Below are positions 26,378-34,787 of a DNA stretch of 64,000 nucleotides, in pieces. Made by a program: the position numbers and the translations under genes. Under the pieces are notes generated by a model. The model was not told the DNA's origin. It worked only from the letters and a program-made list of their open reading frames with translations, and made no database searches. Each line of letters begins with the position of its first letter. Position 1 is the first letter of the stretch. Source of the stretch: Opitutus sp. (lineage in GTDB: Bacteria > Verrucomicrobiota > Verrucomicrobiia > Opitutales > Opitutaceae); assembly GCA_024707325.1 (NCBI GenBank), contig JANPZY010000004.1:558001-622000 (forward strand), in the 5' to 3' direction.

Positions 26378-26495
26378 GAATTTTCGATTTTGGATTGGTG
26401 ATTTTCGATTGTGGCGCGGCATTCGAGATGAAGTTGCCGCGCCGTTTTCCGTCTCCGGGAAAATCGAAAATCGAGAATCGAAAATCCAAAATCAC
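26378..26495. repeat. Nested inverted repeat between ybaB and recR
   Basis: The spacer is AT-rich against its surroundings. Outer arms contain repeated TTTTCGATT/GATTTTGG words on the left and their complements (AATCGAAAA, CCAAAATC) on the right. An inner perfect 9-bp stem GGCGCGGCA / TGCCGCGCC lies at 26413-26443. The right arm runs into the ybaB stop codon. It looks like a mobile or dispersed palindromic unit rather than a terminator. Confidence 0.6.
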
Positions 26496-26800
26496 ATGAA
26501 TCCCGGCATCTGGAAGGCGGAGGTGACCTTCTGCATCTCGGCGTCGTTGTAGTCCTTGGCCTGCTTGGCAGCGTCCTGGACCGCGACGAGCAACGTGTCG
26601 GAGACGAGCTTGGCGTCTTCCTTGAGGAACTCAGGATCGAGCGAGATCGCGAGGAACTTGCCCGCTCCGTTGATCTTGATCTTCACGGCGCCACCGCCGC
26701 TGGTGACATCGATCTCCTTGGCCTCGAGCTGGGCCTGGAGCGCTTCGATGCCGCGCTGCATTTTCTGAGCTTGTTTGAGGAGTTTGCCTACGCCGGCCAT
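26492..26800 (-). CDS. YbaB/EbfC nucleoid-associated protein
   Basis: 102 residues. Family pattern: an N-terminal helix with LLKQAQKMQRGIEALQAQL, the beta segment IDVTSGGGAVKIKINGAGK, FLAISLDPEFLKEDAKLVSD, and a C-terminal helix ending QMPGFM. YbaB-type dimers bind DNA broadly. It precedes recR, as in many bacteria; dnaX is not adjacent here. The ATG at 26800 gives the normal length. Confidence 0.93.
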   Translation of the reverse strand: MAGVGKLLKQAQKMQRGIEALQAQLEAKEIDVTSGGGAVKIKINGAGKFLAISLDPEFLKEDAKLVSDTLLVAVQDAAKQAKDYNDAEMQKVTSAFQMPGFM

Positions 26801-26843
26801 GGTAAAAACGAATGGGTTTCGGGTTGAGGTTTGGGGTTAACTG

Positions 26844-27731
26844 CTAATCGGCGGTCGCTGCCAACACATTTTCGTAGCCGGCGCGGAAATCCGCAAATTG
26901 CGGGCGCCAGCCGAGCTGCTGTTTCGCGCGTGTGTTGGCGATGATGCGATCCGGCGTGACCGTGCGACGACCGCTCGCGGGCTGTCCGGTGAAGCGCGGC
27001 GGCGGCACGCCGAGGCGCTGCGAGAGCCACTGCACGATGTCGGATTTTCGCGCGGCGCCGTCGTCGGCGAGATTCAGCACTTCGCGGCGAAGCGGACGCG
27101 TTTCGTCGAGCGCCGCAAAGATCGCCGCGGAGATGTCGTCGCGATGGATGAGATTGAGATGATGCGAACCGCTGCCGGAAACTTCGCCGGCAAGCACTTG
27201 ATCCACGAGATGCCGGCGGCCGGGTCCGTAGATGCCAGCGAGGCGAAACACGAGGCGGCTGTCGCCCAAACCTTCGTCTTCGAGAAACGCGCGCTCGGCC
27301 GCGAGCAACACGTCGGCGCGTTCGCTGCCGCCGGTCGGAGAAGTTTCATCAACGACCACGCCGCCGTCCTGCGGATACACCGCGGTGCTGCTGGTGTAGA
27401 GCGCGCGACGCGGCGCCGGATGCTGGCTCGCCCAGCGCAGGAGCGAACGCATGCCGTTGAGATAGCTGTGACGATACCCGTCGATGCCGTTGCCGGCGGA
27501 ACTGACGGTGTTGACGACAAAATCCGCCGCGGGCACCGACGCATGCCACGCATCCGAGGCGAGATCGCCCTCGACGGTGGCGATGCCGTCGGCGCGCAGA
27601 CGTTGCGCGGTGTCGGCGTTGCGCGTGAATGCGGTCACTTCGATCCCGAACGCAGCCGCGCGACGCGCCACGGCGCCGCCCACGTAACCGCAGCCGAAAA
27701 CGACGAGACGCGCACCGGTCGGGAAAGACAT
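26844..27731 (-). CDS. NAD(P)-dependent SDR epimerase/dehydratase (YeeZ-like)
   Basis: 295 residues. The Rossmann start is LVVFGCGYVGGAVARRAAAF (GCGYVG form of GxGxxG). The segments DFVVNTVSS, YTSSTAVYPQDGG and FRLAGIYGPGRRHL follow, with GLGWRP-like LGWRPQFADFRAGY at the end. This fits atypical SDR proteins such as YeeZ. The catalytic YxxxK motif is not obvious, as in other atypical members. No substrate can be assigned. It runs divergently from the DJ-1 gene. Confidence 0.78.
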   Translation of the reverse strand: MSFPTGARLVVFGCGYVGGAVARRAAAFGIEVTAFTRNADTAQRLRADGIATVEGDLASDAWHASVPAADFVVNTVSSAGNGIDGYRHSYLNGMRSLLRWASQHPAPRRALYTSSTAVYPQDGGVVVDETSPTGGSERADVLLAAERAFLEDEGLGDSRLVFRLAGIYGPGRRHLVDQVLAGEVSGSGSHHLNLIHRDDISAAIFAALDETRPLRREVLNLADDGAARKSDIVQWLSQRLGVPPPRFTGQPASGRRTVTPDRIIANTRAKQQLGWRPQFADFRAGYENVLAATAD

Positions 27732-27820
27732 GCGGAAACGATAGTGCGATCGCGCACGCGAACCCGACAGAAAAATGAAAATCGAGGTGCGTTACCGGAG
27801 AATATCCATTTTCTGGATGC

Positions 27821-28369
27821 ATGCCCACGGTGCTCACTCTCCTCGCGGAAGGCTTCGAGGAAATCGAGGCGACCGCTCCCATCGATCTGCTCCGGCGCGC
27901 GGGTGTCGAAGTGACCGTCGCTGCACTCGGCGAATCTCTCGATGTCCCCGGCCGCAACGGCATCACCCAAAAAGCCGACGTAACGCTCGCGTCGGTGTTG
28001 GCGGAGCCGACCAGAACCTTCGACTGCCTGTTTTTGCCCGGTGGGCCTGGAGTGAAATCGCTCCGCGCCGATCCGCGCGTGAAGCCGCTCGTGCTCGCGC
28101 AAAACGCCGCAAACCGGTGGATCGCCGCCATCTGCGCGGCGCCGACCGTGTTGCACGACGCGGGGCTGCTGAACGGTCGCCGCTACACGGCGCATTTTTC
28201 CGTCGAGAACGAACTCACGGCCATCCTCGCCAGCGAGCGCGTGGTTGTGGACGGCAACGTGATCACCTCGCGCGGTGCCGGCACGGCGTTGGAGTTTGGG
28301 CTGATGCTGGTGGAGAAACTCGTCTCCGCTGAGAAGTCGCGCGAAGTCGCGGCCTCAATTTGTCTGTGA
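27821..28369 (+). CDS. DJ-1/PfpI family protein (YajL-like)
   Basis: 182 residues. The reactive cysteine is Cys105 in the nucleophile elbow AAICAAPTVL. The conserved Glu is in LAEGFEEIEATAPID, and the FLPGGPGVKSL and ITSRGAGTALEFGL motifs complete the DJ-1 pattern. Family members protect against glycation or oxidative damage or act as chaperones; the exact activity cannot be inferred. It is the last gene before the polysaccharide locus and has a 168-bp gap downstream. Confidence 0.88.
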   Translation: MPTVLTLLAEGFEEIEATAPIDLLRRAGVEVTVAALGESLDVPGRNGITQKADVTLASVLAEPTRTFDCLFLPGGPGVKSLRADPRVKPLVLAQNAANRWIAAICAAPTVLHDAGLLNGRRYTAHFSVENELTAILASERVVVDGNVITSRGAGTALEFGLMLVEKLVSAEKSREVAASICL

Positions 28370-28428
28370 TTTATTTGCAGGTCATGAAAATGGGGGTGCC
28401 TCAAGGCGCGCCCTTGCGTTCGCGAATC

Positions 28429-28444
28429 TGGGGTATATACCCCA
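28429..28444. promoter_or_regulatory. 16-bp palindrome upstream of the polysaccharide locus
   Basis: TGGGGTATATACCCCA is perfectly self-complementary and lies 94 bp before the asnB start codon, the first gene of a 29-kb plus-strand locus. The AT-rich centre in very GC-rich DNA suggests an operator or promoter core. A second short hairpin (CCCGTAACGGG) lies at about 28475. No clear -35/-10 pair was found. Confidence 0.45.
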
Positions 28445-28537
28445 ATCCCAGTTTCGCCTGTGTCCAGCCCGTCTGAATCCCGTAACGGGTCACCTCCACA
28501 TCGGAAGTGACGGGGCGAAGCTCGCATAAGTCACTAA

Positions 28538-30433
28538 ATGTGCGGCATTAGTGGAGTTATAGACCCGCAAAGTAGCTACGGGTTGCGCGCAGAAACCGTG
28601 AATCGCATGTGCGCAGCGATGCAGCACCGCGGTCCGGACGATGTTGGCGTGGAGTCGTGGGGGCCGGCCACGCTGGGGATGCGGCGCCTGGCCATTTTCG
28701 ATCCCGGCAACGGTCACCAGCCAATGAGCACGGCAGACGGCTGCTTTCACCTCGTGTTCAACGGCGCGATTTACAACCACCGCGAGCTGCGCGAGGAACT
28801 CAGCAACGCGGGCGTCGCTTTTCGCACCCGCTGTGACACCGAGGTTTTGTTGGAAGCGTTTGCGCGGTGGGGCGAAGCCTGCGTGACGCGACTGCGCGGA
28901 ATGTTCGCTTTCGCAATATGGGACGAACGCGAACAGGCGCTTACGCTCGCGCGCGATCCGTTCGGAATCAAACCGCTCTACTTTCACCGCGCGGGACAAC
29001 GCCTGGTATTCGCTTCGGAAGTGAACGCGCTCCTCGCTGGCGGCGTCGCGCCACAGATCGACGCCGAAGCGGTCGCGGAGTTTCTCGCCTGGTTTGCCGT
29101 GCCTGCTCCGCGCACGATCTATCGCGGCGTGACGAGTCTGCTGCCCGGAGAACTCGCTCGCTTTGAAAACGGCGAGTTCACGACGAAACGCATGTGGCGT
29201 TTTCCAGCGGCCACGGCAGAGCGCGCCGCGCGTTCACAGGCAGAGTTCACCGCCGAGCTGCGCGCACGACTCGAGGACTCGATCAGCGCGCATACACTCG
29301 CCGACGTGCCCGTGGGCGCGTTTCTCTCGGGCGGACTCGACTCGTCGGCGGTTGTCGGACTGATGTCGCGCCGCTCGGGGCAGAAGCTGAAAACGTTTTC
29401 GATCGGCTTCGAGGAAGCGGCGTTTTCGGAGCAGAAAGAAGCCGAGGAAAGCGCGCGTCATTTCGGCACCGAGCACACGACGCGCATCATCACGGGACGC
29501 GAAGTCGCGGCCGACCTGCCGAAAATCCTCGGCTCGCTCGATCAACCCACCGGCGACGGCATCAACACCTATTACGTGAGCGAAACGGCGCGGCGCGGCG
29601 GTGTAACCGTCGCACTCTCCGGGCTCGGCGGCGACGAGCTGTTTGGCGGGTATCCATCTTTTCAGGACATACCGCGACTCGAGCGCTGGCTGCCGTTGTG
29701 GAACGCACTGCCCGGGTTCGCTCGCGCTCCCCTGCTCTCGCGTCTGCGTGCGGGCGGGGCGCGTCATCGAAAACTCGCTGATCTGCTCGCGCACGCGCGA
29801 AACCGCGATGAACTTGCGGCGCTTTATCGCACCGTGATGCCGCACTCGACGCTCCTTTCGCTCCTCAGCGGCGACGCTCAACAAGCCGTCGCGGCCGCGT
29901 CGCCTTTTCATCGCGCGCTTCCTGAGTTGCGCGGGGCACTCGCGGGGCGCACGACGCGCGAAACGATCAGCGCGTGGGAGCTTCGCACCTACATGGCGGA
30001 TCTGTTGCTGCGTGACAGCGACGTGATGAGCATGCGGCACTCGTTGGAGCTCCGCGTGCCCTTCGTCGATCGACCGTTGATCGAATGGCTGTCGGCGCAA
30101 CCTGCGCGTTTCCGCTACACGCCGAAGCAACCGAAGCGCGCGCTCGCCGGTGCGATCGCGGACCTTTTGCCTCCTGCGATGCATACGCGGAGAAAACGCG
30201 GTTTCACTTTTCCCTTTGGTGAATGGCTGCGGACCGAACTGCGTCCGTTTCTCGAGGAAACGTTCAGCGCGGCGAGCGTGGGTCGCAGCGGTTTGTTTTC
30301 GCCCGCGGTGGTCGGCACGTTGTGGAGCGACTACGTGAATGGTCGCGATGCACGGCAGTGGTCGCGCGTGTGGGGCGTGGCGGTGTTGATCGATTTCGTG
30401 AACCGCTGCGGAACCAAGGAGAACGCCCGGTGA
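28538..30433 (+). CDS. asnB: Asparagine-synthase-like glutamine amidotransferase (AsnB family)
   Basis: 631 residues. Class II glutaminase domain with catalytic Cys2 (MCGISGVID), MQHRGPDD and the FNGAIYNHRELRE segment; then a synthetase domain with the PP-loop VGAFLSGGLDSSAVVGLM, the GEELFGGY-type GGDELFGGYP and SLELRVPFVDRPL. Enzymes of this type in polysaccharide loci often amidate sugar acids instead of making free asparagine, which would fit here. Its stop overlaps the next gene's GTG start (GTGA), so it is coupled to the glycosyltransferase. Confidence 0.88.
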   Translation: MCGISGVIDPQSSYGLRAETVNRMCAAMQHRGPDDVGVESWGPATLGMRRLAIFDPGNGHQPMSTADGCFHLVFNGAIYNHRELREELSNAGVAFRTRCDTEVLLEAFARWGEACVTRLRGMFAFAIWDEREQALTLARDPFGIKPLYFHRAGQRLVFASEVNALLAGGVAPQIDAEAVAEFLAWFAVPAPRTIYRGVTSLLPGELARFENGEFTTKRMWRFPAATAERAARSQAEFTAELRARLEDSISAHTLADVPVGAFLSGGLDSSAVVGLMSRRSGQKLKTFSIGFEEAAFSEQKEAEESARHFGTEHTTRIITGREVAADLPKILGSLDQPTGDGINTYYVSETARRGGVTVALSGLGGDELFGGYPSFQDIPRLERWLPLWNALPGFARAPLLSRLRAGGARHRKLADLLAHARNRDELAALYRTVMPHSTLLSLLSGDAQQAVAAASPFHRALPELRGALAGRTTRETISAWELRTYMADLLLRDSDVMSMRHSLELRVPFVDRPLIEWLSAQPARFRYTPKQPKRALAGAIADLLPPAMHTRRKRGFTFPFGEWLRTELRPFLEETFSAASVGRSGLFSPAVVGTLWSDYVNGRDARQWSRVWGVAVLIDFVNRCGTKENAR

Positions 30434-31506
30434 GAAACAGCACGCTGCTCCTTGCCCCGGAACTTTTCGCCTCCGAAGGCGGCATCCCGCGCATCCTGCA
30501 AAGCTACCTGCGGGCCCTCTCGGAACTCTCGGGCCCCGATCGCCGCATCAGCTTGCTCGCGCTCAACGACACCATGCTGGACTCGCGCGACCTGCGCCGC
30601 TGCGACCCTGCGTCGCGGGTTCACGATTGGCGCATGTGCTCCCGCAGCAAATATCACTTCGTTCGCGCGGCGCTCTCGATGAGTCGGCACTGCGATCGCA
30701 TCGTGTGCGGACATGTGGCGCAACTTCCCGTGGCGTTGCTCGCGAAGGTTTTCAACCCCGACCTGAGCTACTACCTCGTCGCGCATGGGATCGAGGTGTG
30801 GCGGCGCTTCACGTTGGCAGAGAAACTCGCGTTGCGCGGCGCGCATCGAATCCTCTGTGTCAGCGATTTTACCCGGCGGGAGATGGCGAAGCACGTCTCG
30901 CTGCAGCCGGAAAAATACGCGGTGCTTTACAACGCGCTCGAGAGCGAGCCGAGCCGTGATCCAGTGCCGCCACCCAGTTCGCCTCCGGTGATCCTGACGA
31001 TCGCGCGGCTGAGTGCCGCTGAACGCTACAAAGGCGTCGATCACTTGATCCAGGCGATGCCTGCGATTCGCGCGGCTCGCCCCGATGTCGTCCTCAAAGT
31101 GGTCGGCCGCGGAGACGATCTCGGGCGCATGCAGACGCTCGTGCGGAAACTCGAACTCGGACGCTCCGTCGAACTAATGGGCTACGTGGACGACAAGCGC
31201 CTTCGCCAGGAGCTGAGTGCCTGCACGCTCTTCGCGCTGCCGAGCGAGAAGGAAGGTTTCGGCCTCGTTTACCTCGAGGCCATGAACGCCGGTCGTCCCT
31301 GCCTCGCGGCGCGCGCGGGCGGTGCGCCGGAGGTGATCTCCGCGGACTCGGGGTTGCTCGTCGACTACGGCGACGTAAACGGAATCGCCGAGCGGTGCCT
31401 CGCCGCGCTCAATCTCACGTGGGATCCCGAGGCGATTCGGGCGCACGCCGCACGTTTTTCGTATTCGCAATTTCGCGAGCGACTCGGCTCGCTGCTCAAC
31501 GGTTGA
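30430..31506 (+). CDS. Glycosyltransferase family 4
   Basis: 358 residues from the GTG at 30430, which overlaps the asnB stop. GT-B fold: N-terminal FASEGGIPRILQSYL, the linker region VILTIARLSAAERYKGVDHL, and the donor-binding C-terminal motif PSEKEGFGLVYLEAMNAGRP. It transfers a nucleotide-activated sugar to the growing glycan, with retaining chemistry expected for GT4. Sugar specificity cannot be predicted. The stop overlaps a TTG that starts the exporter permease. Confidence 0.85.
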   Translation: MRNSTLLLAPELFASEGGIPRILQSYLRALSELSGPDRRISLLALNDTMLDSRDLRRCDPASRVHDWRMCSRSKYHFVRAALSMSRHCDRIVCGHVAQLPVALLAKVFNPDLSYYLVAHGIEVWRRFTLAEKLALRGAHRILCVSDFTRREMAKHVSLQPEKYAVLYNALESEPSRDPVPPPSSPPVILTIARLSAAERYKGVDHLIQAMPAIRAARPDVVLKVVGRGDDLGRMQTLVRKLELGRSVELMGYVDDKRLRQELSACTLFALPSEKEGFGLVYLEAMNAGRPCLAARAGGAPEVISADSGLLVDYGDVNGIAERCLAALNLTWDPEAIRAHAARFSYSQFRERLGSLLNG

Positions 31507-32346
31507 ACTCTCCAGCTGTTTCTAACCAATCCGTCCCGGAGCTCGTGATCGAACCCGGCCGCAATGCGGCGCGCTACTGGTCCGATCTCTGGCGCTACCG
31601 TGAGTTGCTCGGTTTCCTCGCGTGGCGCGACATCAAGGTCCGCTACAAACAGGCCGTCTTCGGCGCGGGTTGGGCGTTGTTCCAGCCGTTGCTGACGACG
31701 ATCATCTTCACCTTCGTGTTCGGCCGCATCGCCAACATGCCAGACGGCGGCGTGCCTTATCCGGTGCTCGTGCTGGCGGGACTCATGCCGTGGCAGCTTT
31801 TCTCCAACGCGCTCAACAGCGCGAGCGCGAGCGTGGTGGGCAACTCGCACCTGGTGTCGAAAGTGTATTTTCCGCGCCTCGTGATTCCGCTCTCCTCGCT
31901 CGGTGTCTCGCTGGTCGATTTCGCCGTGGTGTTCGCGCTGTTCGTGGCGATGGCCGGGTGGTTCGGAGTTTATCCGAGCTGGCACTGGATCGCCCTGCCG
32001 CTCCTCGTGGCGCTGGCGCTGTTGCTGGCGCTCGGAGCGGGCTTGTGGCTCACGAGCCTCACGGTGCGGTTTCGCGATTTTCGTTTCATCGTGCCGTTTT
32101 TGCTGCAGATCGGCGTGTTCGTTTCGCCTGTGGGTTTCCGGACGGATTTTTACCCGAACTGGCGGGCACTGCTGGGCCTCAATCCGCTCACGGGCGTGAT
32201 CGACGGCTTCCGGTGGTGCCTGCTCAACGGCACAAAAAGTCGATCTTCTCAGTCTCGCCTACTCTGTCGTCGCGGCCGTGGTGCTGCTGGCGAGCGGCCT
32301 TTGGTATTTCCGCCGCACCGAGCGGCAGTTCGCGGACATCATCTGA
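31503..32346 (+). CDS. wzm: ABC-2 polysaccharide export permease (Wzm-like; one-base frameshift)
   Basis: About 280 residues. It starts at TTG 31503 or GTG 31545. The N-terminal YRELLGFLAWRDIKVRYKQAVFG segment is the Wzm/KpsM hallmark, followed by six hydrophobic segments. In the track it is fused to the ATPase, but after FRWCLLNGTK the natural ending, VDLLSLAYSVVAAVVLLASG then LWYFRRTERQFADII and TGA 32344, is in another frame. One extra A in the A5 run at 32234-32238 explains this. It pairs with the following ATPase to move a lipid-linked polymer across the inner membrane. Confidence 0.88.
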
Positions 32347-32348
32347 GC

Positions 32349-33584
32349 ATGAGTGCGCCGGCCATCGAACTTTCCGGATTGGGTAAACGCTACGTGATCG
32401 AACACGAGTCGCGTCACGACAACCTGCGCGATCAGTTGCACCACACCGCGCGCAAACTCTGGCGGCGCGTGCGCTGGGGCACGAGCTTCGCACGCGAGGA
32501 GTTCTGGGCGCTGCGCGACATCTCCTTCTCCGTGCAACCTGGCGAAGTGGTCGGTCTCATCGGCCGCAATGGCGCGGGCAAGAGCACGCTGCTGAAAATA
32601 CTTTCGCGTATCACCGAACCCACTACAGGTCGCATCAAACTCCGCGGCCGCGTGGCGTCGCTGCTCGAAGTGGGCACGGGGTTTCATCCCGACCTCACCG
32701 GTCGCGAGAACATTTTTCTCAACGGCGCGATCCTCGGGATGAGCCGCGCCGAGATCCGGAGCAAGTTCGACGAGATCGTGGCGTTCGCCGAAGTGGAGCG
32801 TTTTCTCGACACGCCGGTGAAACGCTACTCGAGCGGCATGTATGTGCGCCTCGCGTTCGCCGTCGCCGCGCACCTCGAACCGGAGATCCTCATCGTCGAC
32901 GAGGTCCTCGCGGTGGGCGACATCGCCTTCCAGAAAAAATGTCTCGGCAAGATGCAGGACATATCGCGCGCCGAAGGCCGCACAGTGCTTTTCGTCAGCC
33001 ACAACCTCGCTTCGATTCGCCAGCTTTGCACCTCGGCCGTTCTGCTTGAGGCCGGCGCCGTGCGGATGACCGGAGCCTGCAATCAAGTTCTCGAGCTCTA
33101 TCAAAGCGGACTGACCGGCGCGGATAACACCTCCATCCCCGCTCCCACGGTCGATCTCCTGGATCGAGGCTACGTGACTGGCGTGGACGTCGAAACAATC
33201 GACGGACGCCCGCAACCGGTCGTGCCCGTAGGCCAACCCTGGCGTGTGCGTGTGCGATTCCGGATCGTTCGTTCACAGGAAAACTTCGTGGCGGCCGTCG
33301 GTTTCAAAGCCGTCGATGGAGTATCGGCTCAGACGGCTTGGTGTCCTCCCCAGCATCTTTCCCCCGGCGACTACCAAGCGATTTTCGTCCAGGACCGTGT
33401 CGCGCTCGCCGCGGGCGCCTACTTGGTGCGCATCGGACTTTCGAGCAACGACCGGACCTTTCAGCAGTTCGACGCCACGCGCGTGGATATCGTCAGCGAT
33501 GGCGTGCAAGGTTTCTATCCGCGCACGTCCGGCGTCGGAGTGGTGCTCAACTCGATGAGCACCTCAATTGCACGGCTGCCGTAA
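32349..33584 (+). CDS. wzt: ABC polysaccharide export ATPase (Wzt-like) with C-terminal glycan-binding domain
   Basis: 411 residues from ATG 32349, two bases after the permease stop. Walker A GRNGAGKST lies at 72-80; LLEVGTGFHPDLTGRENIFL, the signature YSSGMYVRLAFAVA and Walker B ILIVDEVLAVGD follow. After about residue 265 comes a beta-rich extension of about 145 residues like the Wzt C-terminal domain, which recognises the finished, end-modified chain in ABC-dependent O-antigen export. This suggests that a terminal modification, such as carbamoylation or methylation, may act as the export signal. Confidence 0.9.
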   Translation: MSAPAIELSGLGKRYVIEHESRHDNLRDQLHHTARKLWRRVRWGTSFAREEFWALRDISFSVQPGEVVGLIGRNGAGKSTLLKILSRITEPTTGRIKLRGRVASLLEVGTGFHPDLTGRENIFLNGAILGMSRAEIRSKFDEIVAFAEVERFLDTPVKRYSSGMYVRLAFAVAAHLEPEILIVDEVLAVGDIAFQKKCLGKMQDISRAEGRTVLFVSHNLASIRQLCTSAVLLEAGAVRMTGACNQVLELYQSGLTGADNTSIPAPTVDLLDRGYVTGVDVETIDGRPQPVVPVGQPWRVRVRFRIVRSQENFVAAVGFKAVDGVSAQTAWCPPQHLSPGDYQAIFVQDRVALAAGAYLVRIGLSSNDRTFQQFDATRVDIVSDGVQGFYPRTSGVGVVLNSMSTSIARLP

Positions 33585-33638
33585 GCCGCCCTGCCGGCCG
33601 GCGTAGCCCAGTCCGCCCAAATCTCCTTTCCAGCTTTC

Positions 33639-34564
33639 ATGATCATCACCCGACTCCAAGGCGGTCTCGGCAACCAGATGTTCCAATACGCCGCTGGCCT
33701 CGCGCTCGCGGAGCACCGCCGCACCGTGCTCAAACTCGATGTGTCGTGGTTTCGTGAATACACGGAATACGAAGCCCACAACCGCTACGCGCTTTCCTGT
33801 TTCAACCTCACCGAGCAGTTCGCCACGCAGGAGGAAATCGATCGCGTCGCCGGCGTGAAACTCACCCGCGTCGAACGCTGGTCGATGGCGCTCGCGGAGC
33901 ATCTCCACTTCTACCGCTACGCGCGCCGCTACGCCGCGCCGTCGCACACGCTCTACGAAACCCACATTGCACCGGAGCGTTTTTTTTCGACGCGTCCGAT
34001 AACACCTATCTCTACGGCATGTGGCAGAGTGAGCGCTTTTTCGCTCCCGTCGCCGACCTTCTGAGGCTCCACTTCAGCTTCCGTTACCCGCCGCAACCCT
34101 CCGTCGAGGAGATGGCACATCGCATCCGCACGGGTGGTCCGTCCGTCGCCGTCCACTTCCGCCGCGGTGACTACGTGCGCAATCCTTCCTTCAATCGCAA
34201 ACTCGGAGTCCTGCCGTTCGACTACTACGAACGCGCGATCGCATTCGTCCGCGAACGCGTTCCCGACGCCGTGCTCTACATCTTTTCTGACGACATCGAC
34301 ACGATAGAGCGCGAGTTCCGCCCGTCCGGTCCGCACGTATTTGTCCGCGCCACGCAGCCCTGGCACGCCTACGACAAGATCCGCCTGATCAGCCTTTGCG
34401 ATCACGCCATCATCTCGAACAGCACCTTCGCGTGGTGGGGCGCGTGGTTGAATCCCTCGTCGTCAAAAATCGTCATCGCTCCCTCGCCCTGGTTCTCCAC
34501 CCCGTCCGCCCACCCGAACCAGTTCGTCCCTCCGTCCTGGATCCAGTTTCCCCGGCAAAGCTGA
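33639..34564 (+). CDS. Alpha-1,2-fucosyltransferase-like, family GT11 (frameshift)
   Basis: About 308 residues when repaired. N-terminal GT11 signature LQGGLGNQMFQYAAGLALA; C-terminal donor motif SVAVHFRRGDYVRN and the later SNSTFAWWGAWLNP. The two halves lie in different frames, joined around PERFF...DNTYLYGMWQSE. The break is in a run of eight T at 33980-33987, where one T is probably missing. GT11 enzymes usually add L-fucose (or a related 6-deoxy sugar) in alpha-1,2 linkage. A GDP-fucose pathway is not in this window. Confidence 0.85.
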
Positions 34565-34568
34565 TCTC

Positions 34569-34769
34569 ATGCTCCGCTCGTCGCTGTTGTCGCTCCGCTC
34601 CGTTCTCGACCGCCTGCTCGCCATGAATTCGCTCGCTGAATACGACTCGGTCGCCGAAATCGATTTCGCCGCGCGGCTCGACTCATTCATCATCAAGCCG
34701 AATCACAGCTCAGGATTGGACCGAACCTGGGGTGACCTCTGGCTCCTCGACACCAGCGCCACCGTCTGA
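34569..34769 (+). CDS. Small ORF of unknown validity, 66 codons
   Basis: It starts at ATG 34569, five bases after the fucosyltransferase stop, and ends 18 bp before the next glycosyltransferase. The product (MLRSSLLSLRSVLDRLLAMN...) has an amphipathic start and no recognisable domain. It fills a gap that would otherwise be empty in a tightly packed locus, which is the main argument for it; there is no family evidence. Confidence 0.3.
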   Translation: MLRSSLLSLRSVLDRLLAMNSLAEYDSVAEIDFAARLDSFIIKPNHSSGLDRTWGDLWLLDTSATV

Positions 34770-34787
34770 TCGGGCGCTCGCATCGCC

